Source: Aureimonas pseudogalii (GTDB taxonomy: Bacteria; Pseudomonadota; Alphaproteobacteria; Rhizobiales; Rhizobiaceae). Taken from it: DNA of 64,000 nt. Made by a program: the position numbers and the translations under genes. The notes under the pieces were generated by a model. It did no database searches. It was not told where the DNA came from and saw only the letters and a program-made list of their open reading frames with translations. The stretch is taken from the NCBI RefSeq assembly GCF_014196835.1, contig NZ_JACIEK010000002.1, forward strand, positions 186,001 to 250,000, read 5' to 3'. Positions 51,668 to 61,581 of the stretch are shown here, one piece after another. The number at the start of each line of letters is the position of its first letter. Within the stretch, counting starts at the first letter, position 1.

Positions 51668-52360
51668 TCAGGCTGACGAAGGCCGGGGTTCCGCGTCGTC
51701 GTTGCCGGCGGAGGGGAACGCTGCGCCTTCGCGACGATAGACGACGACGCGGGCCGGCGGCAGGTTGCGCTTGATCCACCGGCTGGGAAAGGCCGTGGCG
51801 CCGACGGCATCGGGCTTCACCGGCAGCGAGGGCGAATAGGTGAACTGAATGAACGGCGCGCCGGGGGGCAGCAGCGCAAGATAGCGGTCGAGGGCCCGGC
51901 TGCGCTCGGCTTCGGGCCGCGCCATCAGCGGCAGGGACGAGACGACCGCGGCGATGCGGCGCCCGTCGATCCAGCCGAGGAGAGCGGCCGGCGGGGTGTA
52001 GGCGTCGCCTTGCACGATGCAGATGCCGGGATAGCGCAGGCGCAGCAGGCCGCAAAACTCTGGCGCGTATTCGACGCAGGCCAGCCGCTCCGCCGCGATC
52101 CCACGCTGCAAGAGGCAGCGCGTCACCGCGCCGGTGCCCGGCCCGAGCTCGATCACCAGCGCATCGGGATCGTCGGGCACGAAGGACGCCATCAGCGTTC
52201 CCAGCGCCGCCGACGAGGGCGACAGCGCGCCGACGCCGAGCGGGCTGCGCAGCCATTCGCGCAGGAACCGGCCCTTGCCGGCGTCGCGCCCGCCCTTGTG
52301 CGAAATCTCTTGCAGCGCCGCCTCCCGGTTCGGGTTTCGAGACGTGTTTACGCGCGTCAA
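51668..52360 (-). CDS. PmtA-type phospholipid N-methyltransferase, paralogue 2
   Basis: A 230-residue SAM methyltransferase of the same family. It has FLREWLRSPLGVGALSPSSA, motif I VIELGPGTGAVTRCLL, VEYAPEFCGLLRLRYP and the family ending NLPPARVVVYRRE. Start is TTG at 52360, only 10 bp after the dnaJ stop, so it is probably transcribed with dnaKJ. It diverges substantially from its neighbour: SLPLMAR replaces AIPIVKM in the substrate loop. The two may divide the successive methylations of PE, or one may act on another lipid. Confidence 0.85.
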   Translation of the reverse strand: MTRVNTSRNPNREAALQEISHKGGRDAGKGRFLREWLRSPLGVGALSPSSAALGTLMASFVPDDPDALVIELGPGTGAVTRCLLQRGIAAERLACVEYAPEFCGLLRLRYPGICIVQGDAYTPPAALLGWIDGRRIAAVVSSLPLMARPEAERSRALDRYLALLPPGAPFIQFTYSPSLPVKPDAVGATAFPSRWIKRNLPPARVVVYRREGAAFPSAGNDDAEPRPSSA

Positions 52361-52370
52361 GAACGAAAGG

Positions 52371-53534
52371 CTACTCGCTCAAGCCCTCGAAGAAGTCCTT
52401 CATGCGCGCGAAGAAGCCGGTGGATTGCGGCGAGTTCTCCGACGACGAGATGTCCTCGAACTCTTCGAGCAGCTCGCGCTGGCGCCGCGAGAGGCTTTGC
52501 GGCGTTTCGATGGAGATCTGGATGAAGAGATCGCCCGTCTGCGCCGAGCGCAGCACCGGCATGCCCTTGCCCTTGACGCGGAACTGCTTGCCGAACTGGG
52601 TGCCCTCGGGAACCTTGACCCGCGACTTCTGCCCGTCGAGCGTCGTCACCTCGAACGTGCCGCCGAGCGCGGCGGTCGTCATCGACACCGGCACCTTGCA
52701 GAAGAGATCGGCGCCGTCGCGCTGGAAGAACTCGTGCGGCTTCACCGACAGGAAGATGTAGAGATCGCCCGCCGGGCCGCCGCGCAGGCCCGCCTCTCCT
52801 TCGCCGGCGAGCCGGATGCGGGTGCCGTCCTCAATGCCGGCCGGGATCGAGACCGAGAGGTTGCGCTCTTCCGGCAGACGGCCGTCGCCACCGCACTTGC
52901 CGCAGGGGTCGGCGATGATCTCGCCACGACCCTGGCAGGTGGGGCAGGTGCGCTCGATCGAAAAGAAGCCCTGCGCGGCACGAACGCGCCCGATGCCGCC
53001 GCAGGTCGGGCAGGCCTTCGGCGCGGTGCCGGTCTTGGCGCCCGTGCCGTTGCAGACGTCGCACTGGATGGTGGTGGGAACGCCGATCTCGGCGGTCTTG
53101 CCGGCGAAGGCCTCGTCGAGGCTGATCTCCATGTTGTAGCGAAGATCGGAGCCGCGCTCGCGGCCGGACTGGCCGCCGGCGCGCCGCCCGCCTCCCCCCG
53201 CGCCGCCCTGGCGCTGGCCGCCCATCATCTCGCCGAAGATGTCGTCGAAGATGTCGGCCATCGAGGAGGCGAAGTCGCCCTTGAAGCCGGCGCCGCCCTG
53301 GCCGTTCTGGAAGGCGGCATGGCCGAACCGGTCGTAGGCCGAGCGCTTCTGGGGATCCTTGAGCACCTCGTAGGCCTCGCCGATCTCCTTGAACTTGACC
53401 TCGGCGGCGTCGTCGCCAGGGTTCTTGTCTGGGTGATACTGCATGGCGAGCTTGCGGAACGCGGCCTTCAGAACCTTGTCGTCGCAACCTCTGGCGACGC
53501 CGAGCGTCTCGTAGTAGTCGACCTTCACGGACAC
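52371..53534 (-). CDS. dnaJ: Chaperone DnaJ
   Basis: A 387-residue type I Hsp40. The J-domain has [20 protein letters not shown] and the HPD motif in [11 protein letters not shown]; a Gly-rich linker ([18 protein letters not shown]) follows. Four CxxCxGxG zinc motifs ([32 protein letters not shown]) and the C-terminal peptide-binding domains complete it. It stimulates DnaK ATPase. The start is taken as GTG 53534 ([11 protein letters not shown]); GTG 53528 (MKVDYYETL) is equally possible. It lies 347 bp after dnaK behind a terminator hairpin. Confidence 0.96.
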   Translation of the reverse strand: MSVKVDYYETLGVARGCDDKVLKAAFRKLAMQYHPDKNPGDDAAEVKFKEIGEAYEVLKDPQKRSAYDRFGHAAFQNGQGGAGFKGDFASSMADIFDDIFGEMMGGQRQGGAGGGGRRAGGQSGRERGSDLRYNMEISLDEAFAGKTAEIGVPTTIQCDVCNGTGAKTGTAPKACPTCGGIGRVRAAQGFFSIERTCPTCQGRGEIIADPCGKCGGDGRLPEERNLSVSIPAGIEDGTRIRLAGEGEAGLRGGPAGDLYIFLSVKPHEFFQRDGADLFCKVPVSMTTAALGGTFEVTTLDGQKSRVKVPEGTQFGKQFRVKGKGMPVLRSAQTGDLFIQISIETPQSLSRRQRELLEEFEDISSSENSPQSTGFFARMKDFFEGLSE

Positions 53535-53823
53535 CGTTTCACCGTTCTCATCGTCTGACAGGGGAACGGCGGGCACCGGGCCAGCCGCCTCGAATTCGCC
53601 AAGCCGGCCGCCCATGAGCAAGCCGAGCCGCAGCCTGCCTGCGCGGCGGGCCTTTCGCCGCATGTAGGGGCTGGCGGCCCGCGTTACCATAGGATGACGC
53701 GGCGCAAAAGCGCCGGACGCCTGCGCTGTCGTCCGCGAGCGGCCTTCGCATCCGTCGTCCCGTGCCGATGCGCCACGGCCTCGAACGCGCGCCCTTCATT
53801 GCCCGCCGCAAGGCGCCGGACAC

Positions 53824-53854
53824 GAAAAAGCCCCAGCCGATCCGGCCGGGGCTT
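53824..53854 (-). terminator. Terminator between dnaK and dnaJ
   Basis: On the minus strand AAGCCCCGGCC...GGCTGGGGCTT forms a strong stem followed by TTTTTCGTG. It lies 28-58 bp after the dnaK stop. Expression of dnaJ therefore depends on readthrough or on its own promoter in the 53535-53820 interval, in which no other gene is seen. Confidence 0.85.
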
Positions 53855-53881
53855 CTCGTCATCGCGATAGGACGTGAACGA

Positions 53882-55804
<1,923 letters not shown>

Positions 55805-55925
55805 GTCTGTCTCTCCTTGTTGAGCGCGCCGCCCGGACCCTCGCACGAGGCGTTCCGGCAAGCGGCACCTTAAGAATGGGTGGGTCGCCGGCAGGGATGC
55901 AGAACCCGACCGGCGAGGCTGGAGG

Positions 55926-55956
55926 CTATATATGAACGGGGTTTCGGGGGCGCAAG
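55926..55956 (-). promoter_or_regulatory. RpoH (sigma-32)-type promoter of dnaK
   Basis: On the minus strand CTTG (55956-55953) is followed by 18 bases and then CATATATAG (55934-55926). This agrees well with the alphaproteobacterial RpoH pattern CTTG-N17/18-CYTATNTNNG. The start site would be near 55919, giving a leader of about 115 bases. Confidence 0.75.
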
Positions 55957-56149
55957 ACGTCCTCGTCCGCCTCGTGCGGAACGCCCGTTCGAGCCTCGCG
56001 GATGCGGGGAGCTCCGGCGAAAAAAGCCGCTCGAACCCTCTCCTTTCGTCGGAACGCACGGGGCGGCGGCGTGTTGAGCCAGGGATAGCAAGTCGGCCGA
56101 ACGTTACAGGCGGGACGGCCCGAACACCCCGAGAACCGGAAGGCACGTC

Positions 56150-56224
56150 ATGCGCAGCATCATCTATCTCATCGGCCTCGTTGTCGTCGTCCTCTTCGTC
56201 CTGTCGCTTCTCGGCCTTCGCTGA
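56150..56224 (+). CDS. 24-residue hydrophobic membrane peptide
   Basis: A complete very short frame, ATG to TGA. It encodes [20 protein letters not shown] followed by LGLR: one Arg at the N-terminus, a 19-residue helix and a closing Arg. GGAAGG lies seven bases before the ATG. The gene is 17 bp upstream of the next gene, which has its own AAGGAG, so it heads the plus-strand envelope cluster. Peptides of this type, with a YLIGL-x-VVV-x-F-x-LS core, occur next to DUF3618-like genes in rhizobia as far as I recall, but no function is known. Confidence 0.6.
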   Translation: MRSIIYLIGLVVVVLFVLSLLGLR

Positions 56225-56241
56225 TCTCAAGGAGCCCCCCC

Positions 56242-57027
56242 ATGTCCAACACGCAAGACCCCGCCAGCGGCGCCGACCGCTGGAACGCGGATCGTGACGC
56301 CGCGGCCCGTACGCTCGACCGCGAGGGCACGTCCGCAAGGGACGCGGCCTCTCAGGCCGCCGGCTCGATCCGCGACCAGGCCGCATCGCTCGCCTCCGGC
56401 GTGCGCGAGAGCGCGGAAGCCAAGGCCGAGACCGGAATCTCGGCCGCCGCCTCCAGCCTCGACGACTTCACCGCCGCGATCCGCAAGGCCTCGGACGAGC
56501 TGGGCGAGCGCGACCAGTCGATGGCCGCGCAGCTGGTGCGCGAGGCCGCGTCCGGTCTCGAGCAGGCATCCGGCGCGCTGAAGGGCAAGAGCGTCGGCGA
56601 GGTCACGCAGTCGCTGGCCGGCTTCGCCCGCCGCCAGCCCGCCGCCTTTCTCGTCGGCGCTACGCTGGCGGGCATCGCGCTCGGCCGCTTCGCGCGGGCC
56701 TCGTCGGACCATTCCGACGCCGCGCGCCTGCGCGACGCCGTGCCCACCGGCGCCTCGCAGCGCGCCCGCTCCGGCAGCATTCCGAGCGACGGGTTGAACC
56801 ATAGCGATCACGAGGCATCGGTGCCGTCGCGCGCGGGAAGTTCGGGCTTCGAGGCCGCCCGCGCCAATTCCCCCGCCGCCCATCCGGCATCGGTCGGCGT
56901 CGGCGGCACTTCGACGATCCGTCCGAGCGGCTCTGAAATGGGGGCGTCCGGTACGTCGGGCACCACCGGCATGGTCGGGCTCACCTCGACCTCGACCTTC
57001 GGAAAGGGACCTCTCGATGAGCGTTGA
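56242..57027 (+). CDS. Alanine-rich protein with one membrane helix
   Basis: A 261-residue protein. Residues 1-125 are a charged, Ala-rich amphipathic helical region ([40 protein letters not shown]). A membrane helix follows at [20 protein letters not shown], then a long disordered Ser/Gly/Thr-rich tail. Related proteins have been annotated as nutrient-deprivation-induced, without known mechanism. AAGGAG precedes the ATG. It overlaps the next gene by 11 bases. Its neighbours (holin-X and DUF3618 types) suggest an envelope or stress role. Confidence 0.7.
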   Translation: MSNTQDPASGADRWNADRDAAARTLDREGTSARDAASQAAGSIRDQAASLASGVRESAEAKAETGISAAASSLDDFTAAIRKASDELGERDQSMAAQLVREAASGLEQASGALKGKSVGEVTQSLAGFARRQPAAFLVGATLAGIALGRFARASSDHSDAARLRDAVPTGASQRARSGSIPSDGLNHSDHEASVPSRAGSSGFEAARANSPAAHPASVGVGGTSTIRPSGSEMGASGTSGTTGMVGLTSTSTFGKGPLDER

Positions 57028-57412
57028 ACCCCGCGAGGCACGTTCCGTGCCCGATCTCATCGGCGACGTGCTGCGTGAGACGACGGAGCTTTTCCGCACC
57101 GAAGGCAAGCTGATCCGCGCCGAGATCTCCGACAAGATCACACAAGTCCAGATCGGCGGCGGATCGATCGCGGCGGGGGCGATCTGCCTGCTCGTGGCGC
57201 TGATCGTGCTGGCGCAGGCGCTGGTCATCGCGCTCGCTCACGTCGTCGGCGCAGGCTGGTCGGCGCTCATCGTCGGCGTGGCGATCGCGCTCGTGGGCGT
57301 CGCGCTGCTTGCCAAGGGCAAGAAGGAACTCGAAACCGTCAGCCTGACGCCCGACCGCACGGTCGAGCAGTTGCAGAAGGACGGCCGGTTGGTAAAGGAT
57401 CAGACACGATGA
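57017..57412 (+). CDS. Phage-holin-X/YqjE-like (DUF1469) membrane protein
   Basis: A 131-residue protein with an N-terminal amphipathic helix (SVPDLIGDVLRETTELFRTE, GKLIRAEISD) and two membrane helices (about 48-72 and 78-98). It ends in a basic/acidic tail with LTPDRTVEQLQKDGRLVKDQ. This is the arrangement of the putative holin-X (DUF1469) family, which is not phage-related despite its name and often pairs with DUF3618 genes. The start ATG overlaps the preceding gene; the stop overlaps the next gene as ATGA (57409-57412). Confidence 0.85.
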   Translation: MSVEPREARSVPDLIGDVLRETTELFRTEGKLIRAEISDKITQVQIGGGSIAAGAICLLVALIVLAQALVIALAHVVGAGWSALIVGVAIALVGVALLAKGKKELETVSLTPDRTVEQLQKDGRLVKDQTR

Positions 57413-58503
57413 GCACGGAAACCGAACGCCTCGCCCAGGAGGCCGAACAGCGCCGGTCCTCGCTCGACCAGACTCTCGACAGCCTGAAGGAGAAGTTCTC
57501 GCCGGGCCAGATCGTCGACGAGGTCGCGAGCTACGTCCGCTCCGGCCAGGGCGCCGAGATGGTGCAGAACCTCAACCGGCAGGTCCGCGACAATCCGCTG
57601 GCGCTTGGTCTGATCGGCGCCGGCGCGGCCTGGCTGCTGCTCGGCCAGGGCGTGCGCGACAGCCGTCCCGCGAGCTTCGGCAGCATCTCGCCGCGCGGCC
57701 GTTCGCATGACGCATCGCCCGATCATTGGGCACAGGATGATCGCGACAATCGCTTCGAGGGACCGCTCGCCAGCCGCAGCGCGGGTATCGTCGGCGGCGG
57801 CAGCGCGGGCCGGGCCGACATCGGCGGATGGGCCGGTGCGTCGTCGTCCACATCGCCCGGCGTGACGCAGCGGGCGCGCGACGTGGCATCGGGTGCCGCG
57901 GGCTCCGTCGGATCGGCGGCGTCGAGCGTCGGCAGCACCGTCTCGTCGGCCGCCTCCACCGCCGGCAACGCGGTGTCGGATGCCGCCTCCAGCGTCGCGG
58001 ATGCGGTGTCGGGCGCCGCGTCCAGCGTCGCCAGCGGCGCCAGCCACCTCACCGAGAGCGCGGGTGACGCGGTGAGCCGCGCGGGGCAGGCGGGCTATCG
58101 CACGGCCGCCGAAGCGGGCGACCGGGTCGCGGCCTATGGCCGGCAGGCCAAGCGCAGCTTCTTCGAGACGCTGCAGGACGAGCCGCTGGTGCTCGGCGCG
58201 GTGGCGATCGCCATCGGCGCGGCGATCGGCGCGGCCCTGCCCTCGACCCGCGCCGAGGACGAATGGCTCGGCGAGACGCGTGACAAGCTGCGCGACGACG
58301 CGCTCGATTACGGCCTCGACACGCTGGACAAGGCGCAGACCGTGGCCGGAAAGGCCTACGAGGCGGCGAGCGCGCAAGCCGAGGACAAGGGTCTCGTGGC
58401 GAAAGGCGGAGAGGGCGAGACGATCGCCGACAAGGTGTCTTCGGTCGTGAAGGCCGCCACCGACGGCGCCAAGGACGAGGCGGGCAAGCAGGGCCTCGTC
58501 TGA
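57409..58503 (+). CDS. DUF3618 protein with long serine/alanine repeat region
   Basis: A 364-residue protein. The N-terminal 75 residues match DUF3618: AEQRRSSLDQTLDSLKEKFS, then DNPLALGLIGAGAAWLLLGQ with a membrane helix. The middle (about 145-220) consists of degenerate 11-residue repeats such as AASSVGSTVSSAAST, AGNAVSDAASSVADAVS and GAASSVASGASHLTE, of the LEA/apolipoprotein style. A second helix, PLVLGAVAIAIGAAIGAALP, follows at about 260-280. This pattern suggests a membrane-bound stress protein with an amphipathic repeat that can coat membranes; inference only. It is the last gene of the cluster. Confidence 0.85.
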   Translation: MSTETERLAQEAEQRRSSLDQTLDSLKEKFSPGQIVDEVASYVRSGQGAEMVQNLNRQVRDNPLALGLIGAGAAWLLLGQGVRDSRPASFGSISPRGRSHDASPDHWAQDDRDNRFEGPLASRSAGIVGGGSAGRADIGGWAGASSSTSPGVTQRARDVASGAAGSVGSAASSVGSTVSSAASTAGNAVSDAASSVADAVSGAASSVASGASHLTESAGDAVSRAGQAGYRTAAEAGDRVAAYGRQAKRSFFETLQDEPLVLGAVAIAIGAAIGAALPSTRAEDEWLGETRDKLRDDALDYGLDTLDKAQTVAGKAYEAASAQAEDKGLVAKGGEGETIADKVSSVVKAATDGAKDEAGKQGLV

Positions 58504-58535
58504 TCCTCGACCGCTCGTCGCAGACTGCATGGAAA

Positions 58536-58568
58536 AAGGCCGCGAACCCGGATCGGGTTCGCGGCCTT
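58536..58568. terminator. Bidirectional terminator between DUF3618 and PBP1A genes
   Basis: AAGGCCGCGAACCC and GGGTTCGCGGCCTT form a perfect 14-bp stem with a GGATC loop. The minus-strand exit reads TTTTTCC and the plus-strand exit CTTGGTTTTCG. It therefore serves the two convergent genes (stops at 58503 and 58598). Confidence 0.93.
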
Positions 58569-58597
58569 CTTGGTTTTCGATATGGGTGTTTTCGAGG

Positions 58598-61306
58598 TCA
58601 GTTGCCGAAGAGACCCCGGAACAGCGAGCGGTCGCTTTCGCGCCCGCCCGGCGCCGGGCCCTCCAGCACGGCGTCCGGCGGCAGATCCTCGGGGCGCACG
58701 GGAATGGCGCGGCCCTCGAGCACGGCATCGGGCGGGAGATCGCCGCGGCGCACCACGCGCGGAGGCCCGAGATCGGCGGGCGGACGCATGCGAGCGGGCT
58801 CGCCGTAGCCGTATTCGGGCGGCGGGCCGCCATAGGCGTCGTCGCCGTACGGGTCGTCCTGCCCATAGGGATCGCTGCGATCGGGCTCGCCGCGATCCGC
58901 CGGCAGAGGCTCGCGGGCGTCCGGCGCGTCGCGGTAGATGCGGCGCATCGGCGGCTCCTCGCGCGAGGCGTAGCCGGGCTCGCCGCGCGGCGGTGCGGCC
59001 TCGCGCACGGCCGGGCGGTCGTCCTGTCCCGGCACCACCGAAGCGATGCCGTCCTGCGGCGGGAGCGCGCCGGGCTCCTGCGCAGGAAGGCCCGGAAGAG
59101 GCTGGCCATAGGGGTCGCTGCCGCCGGCCGGCAGCTCGGTGTTTTCGTAGACGGGATTGCCCGAGGCGTCGTAGCCGACAATCTGCCCGCCGTAGCCGGA
59201 GGCGACCGGCAAGTTGGCGGGATCGCCGATCTTGTAGTTGCCCGGCAGCGGGGTCGCCGGCAGGCCCTCGTGCGCGGCGACCATGAAGGTCTTCCAGGCG
59301 TCGGCCGGCAGCGAGCCGCCGGTGACCTGACGCATCGGCTTGCCGTTGTCGTTGCCGAGCCAGACGCCGGTGGTGAGGTTGGCGGTGTAGCCGACGAACC
59401 AGGCGTCCTTGAAATCCTGCGTGGTGCCGCTCTTGCCCGCCACCTGCCAGCCCGGCAGCGCCGCGCGCCGGCCGGTGCCGGAGGTGACGACGCGCGTCAG
59501 CATGGCGTTCATCATGCCCACGATGTCGGCGGTGACGATCACCGGCGGCACCTCGGCGGGACGCTCGTAGAGCACCTGCCCCGACACCGTCGTCACCTTG
59601 TTCACGAGATGCGGGGTCGCGAGATAGCCGCCATTGGCGAAGGGCGCGTAGGCGCCGGTCAACTCCAGCAGCGAGACCTCGGACGTGCCGAGCGCCAGCG
59701 AGGCGTTGTCGACCAGCGGCGAGGTGATGCCGAAGCGCTTGGCGGTCTCGATCACGGCGGCCGGGCCGACCTCGGCGGTGAGCTTGGCTGCCACGGTGTT
59801 CAGCGACTTCATCACCGCGTCGGCCACCGTCACGGGCCCGCGGAAGCGGTTGTCGTAGTTCGAGGGCGTCCAGTTGCCGATGCGGATCGGCGCGTCGTCG
59901 ACGATCGTTTCGGGCCGCACGCCGAACTCCAGCGCCGTCTCGTAGACGAAGGGCTTGAAGGCCGAGCCTGGCTGCCGCTTGGCCTCGGAGGCGCGGTTGA
60001 ACTGCGAGGTCGCGTAGTCGCGCCCGCCGACGATGGCGCGGATGGCGCCGGTGCCGTCGATCGAGACAAGCGCACCCTGGCTGACGTTCTGCGTCGCCTT
60101 GTCGATCGTGGCGGCGATGGCCTGCTGGGCCTCTCTCTCGAGGCCGAGGTCGATCGTGGTGGAGACCACCACGTCCTCCTTGATGTCGCCGACGAGCACC
60201 GGCAGGTCGCGCATCACCATGTCGGCGGCGTAGTGCTCGGGGCCGGTCCAGAAGGACCGGGCCTTGGTCGGCTTCTCGGCCTTGGCGGCGTCGAACTCGC
60301 CCTGCGTGATGAAGCCCTCGTCCTCCATCGCCTGCAGCACCACCTCGGCGCGCGAACGTGCGGCGGCGGGATCGCGCACCGGCGAGAGGCGCGAGGGGGC
60401 CTTCAGGACGCCGGCGAGCGTCGCGGCCTCGACCAGCGACAGCTCGTCGGCGTTCTTGTCGAAATAGCGCCGTGCGGCAGCCTGCACGCCTGTGGCGCCC
60501 GATCCGAAATACACCCGGTTGAGGTACATTTCGAGAATCTGGTCCTTGGTGAACTTGTGCTCCAGCCAGAGCGCCAGGATCGCCTCCTGCACCTTGCGTT
60601 GCAAGGTCTGGTCGGGCGTCAGAAAGATGTTCTTGGCGAGCTGCTGGGTCAGCGTCGAGCCGCCCTGCACGGTTTCGCCCGCCGCCACGTTCTCGGAAAG
60701 CGCGCGCACGATGCCGACGGGATCGACGCCCCAGTGCGAGTAGAAGCGCCGGTCCTCGATCGCCATCACCGCCTGCGGCAGGTAGGGGCTCATCCGGTCG
60801 AGCGCCACGGCCTCGCCGCCGGTGGTGCCGCGGTCGGCCAAGAGATCGCCGGTGACCGAGACGATCTTGACGTTGGGCGGGCGCGCGGGGATCGCCCAGG
60901 CCTCCTGCGGCAGCTTCACCGCGAAATAGCCGATCACCGCCGCGCCCGCGATACCGCCCCAGAGCGCGAGGAGCACGCAGAGGCGAACGAGATGGCCGAA
61001 AAGCGAGCGGCGCTTGCGCCGACGCCCGAAGAAGCCGCCGCCGGCATTGTCGTTGCCGCCGGAACCGCCCCCGCCCCCGCCGCGCCGCGTGCGCCCGCTG
61101 CCGAGGTCGCGCGAGATCGGTGGATCGCCGCGGCGCGTCGCCGAGCCTTCGATCTCGCGTTCGCGGCGGGTGCGGGAGGATCGTGCGGCTGCGGTCGAGG
61201 GAATGACGGCGCGGTCGTCGGCGGAGACGCGGATCTCGCTCTCGTCGCCGCCACGCGCGGCACCGAAGGTCGGCTCGATCCTGTCGTCCCGTCGCTTGGC
61301 CGCCAT
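58598..61306 (-). CDS. Penicillin-binding protein 1A (bifunctional transglycosylase/transpeptidase)
   Basis: A 902-residue class A PBP. A 100-residue charged cytoplasmic region with a Gly-run (SGRTRRGGGGGGSGG) precedes one membrane helix (about 103-128). The glycosyltransferase-51 domain has MAIEDRRFYSHWGVDP (Glu184), GGSTLTQQLAKN and the YLNRVYFGSGATGVQAAA block. The transpeptidase domain has SxxK as Ser448 in GSAFKPF, SLN at 501-503 and KSGTTQ at 625-630. A disordered Pro-rich tail (after about 720) ends with two copies of LPPDAVLEG. It polymerises and cross-links peptidoglycan. Confidence 0.95.
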   Translation of the reverse strand: MAAKRRDDRIEPTFGAARGGDESEIRVSADDRAVIPSTAAARSSRTRREREIEGSATRRGDPPISRDLGSGRTRRGGGGGGSGGNDNAGGGFFGRRRKRRSLFGHLVRLCVLLALWGGIAGAAVIGYFAVKLPQEAWAIPARPPNVKIVSVTGDLLADRGTTGGEAVALDRMSPYLPQAVMAIEDRRFYSHWGVDPVGIVRALSENVAAGETVQGGSTLTQQLAKNIFLTPDQTLQRKVQEAILALWLEHKFTKDQILEMYLNRVYFGSGATGVQAAARRYFDKNADELSLVEAATLAGVLKAPSRLSPVRDPAAARSRAEVVLQAMEDEGFITQGEFDAAKAEKPTKARSFWTGPEHYAADMVMRDLPVLVGDIKEDVVVSTTIDLGLEREAQQAIAATIDKATQNVSQGALVSIDGTGAIRAIVGGRDYATSQFNRASEAKRQPGSAFKPFVYETALEFGVRPETIVDDAPIRIGNWTPSNYDNRFRGPVTVADAVMKSLNTVAAKLTAEVGPAAVIETAKRFGITSPLVDNASLALGTSEVSLLELTGAYAPFANGGYLATPHLVNKVTTVSGQVLYERPAEVPPVIVTADIVGMMNAMLTRVVTSGTGRRAALPGWQVAGKSGTTQDFKDAWFVGYTANLTTGVWLGNDNGKPMRQVTGGSLPADAWKTFMVAAHEGLPATPLPGNYKIGDPANLPVASGYGGQIVGYDASGNPVYENTELPAGGSDPYGQPLPGLPAQEPGALPPQDGIASVVPGQDDRPAVREAAPPRGEPGYASREEPPMRRIYRDAPDAREPLPADRGEPDRSDPYGQDDPYGDDAYGGPPPEYGYGEPARMRPPADLGPPRVVRRGDLPPDAVLEGRAIPVRPEDLPPDAVLEGPAPGGRESDRSLFRGLFGN

Positions 61307-61470
61307 GCGTGATGCCCTCGTCCTGTCGTCGCTTGCCGAAGATAGGGTGCGGCGCGCGCATGTCGCCGGTACCGGAGCCTCCGAGCCTTCCCGCGTCGCC
61401 GCGGTCCGTCGAGCGCAGGCTATGCGACACGAGGATTCGGCTTCGTGGACTGAAGTTTAAATGCGGCGAT

Positions 61471-61485
61471 TTAACGGGGCGTTAA
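61471..61485 (-). promoter_or_regulatory. CtrA-box-like TTAA-N7-TTAA upstream of PBP1A
   Basis: TTAA-CGGGGCG-TTAA occurs 165 bp upstream of the PBP1A start. It has the spacing of the CtrA consensus TTAA-N7-TTAAC but lacks the final C on either strand. Another TTTAA lies at 61456. The gene could thus be cell-cycle controlled; tentative. Confidence 0.35.
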
Positions 61486-61533
61486 GGAAGCCTGCCAAGG
61501 CATGAACGATGGAAAGGGACGACCATCCAGGAG

Positions 61534-61560
61534 GGGCCGGCGCCTCGAAGGCACCGGCCC
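61534..61560 (-). terminator. Hairpin downstream of the alpha/beta hydrolase gene
   Basis: GGGCCGG-C-GCC pairs with GGC-A-CCGGCCC (one mismatch) around TCGAA. It lies 22 bp after the hydrolase stop on the minus strand. No T-tract follows, so it may be a weak terminator. Confidence 0.45.
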
Positions 61561-61581
61561 GGATCGCTTAGGCGGCCGAGG

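Noticed and set aside
57017-57412. Prophage holin
   Set aside because: The name holin-X is historical; there are no other phage genes, and the neighbours are chromosomal envelope genes.
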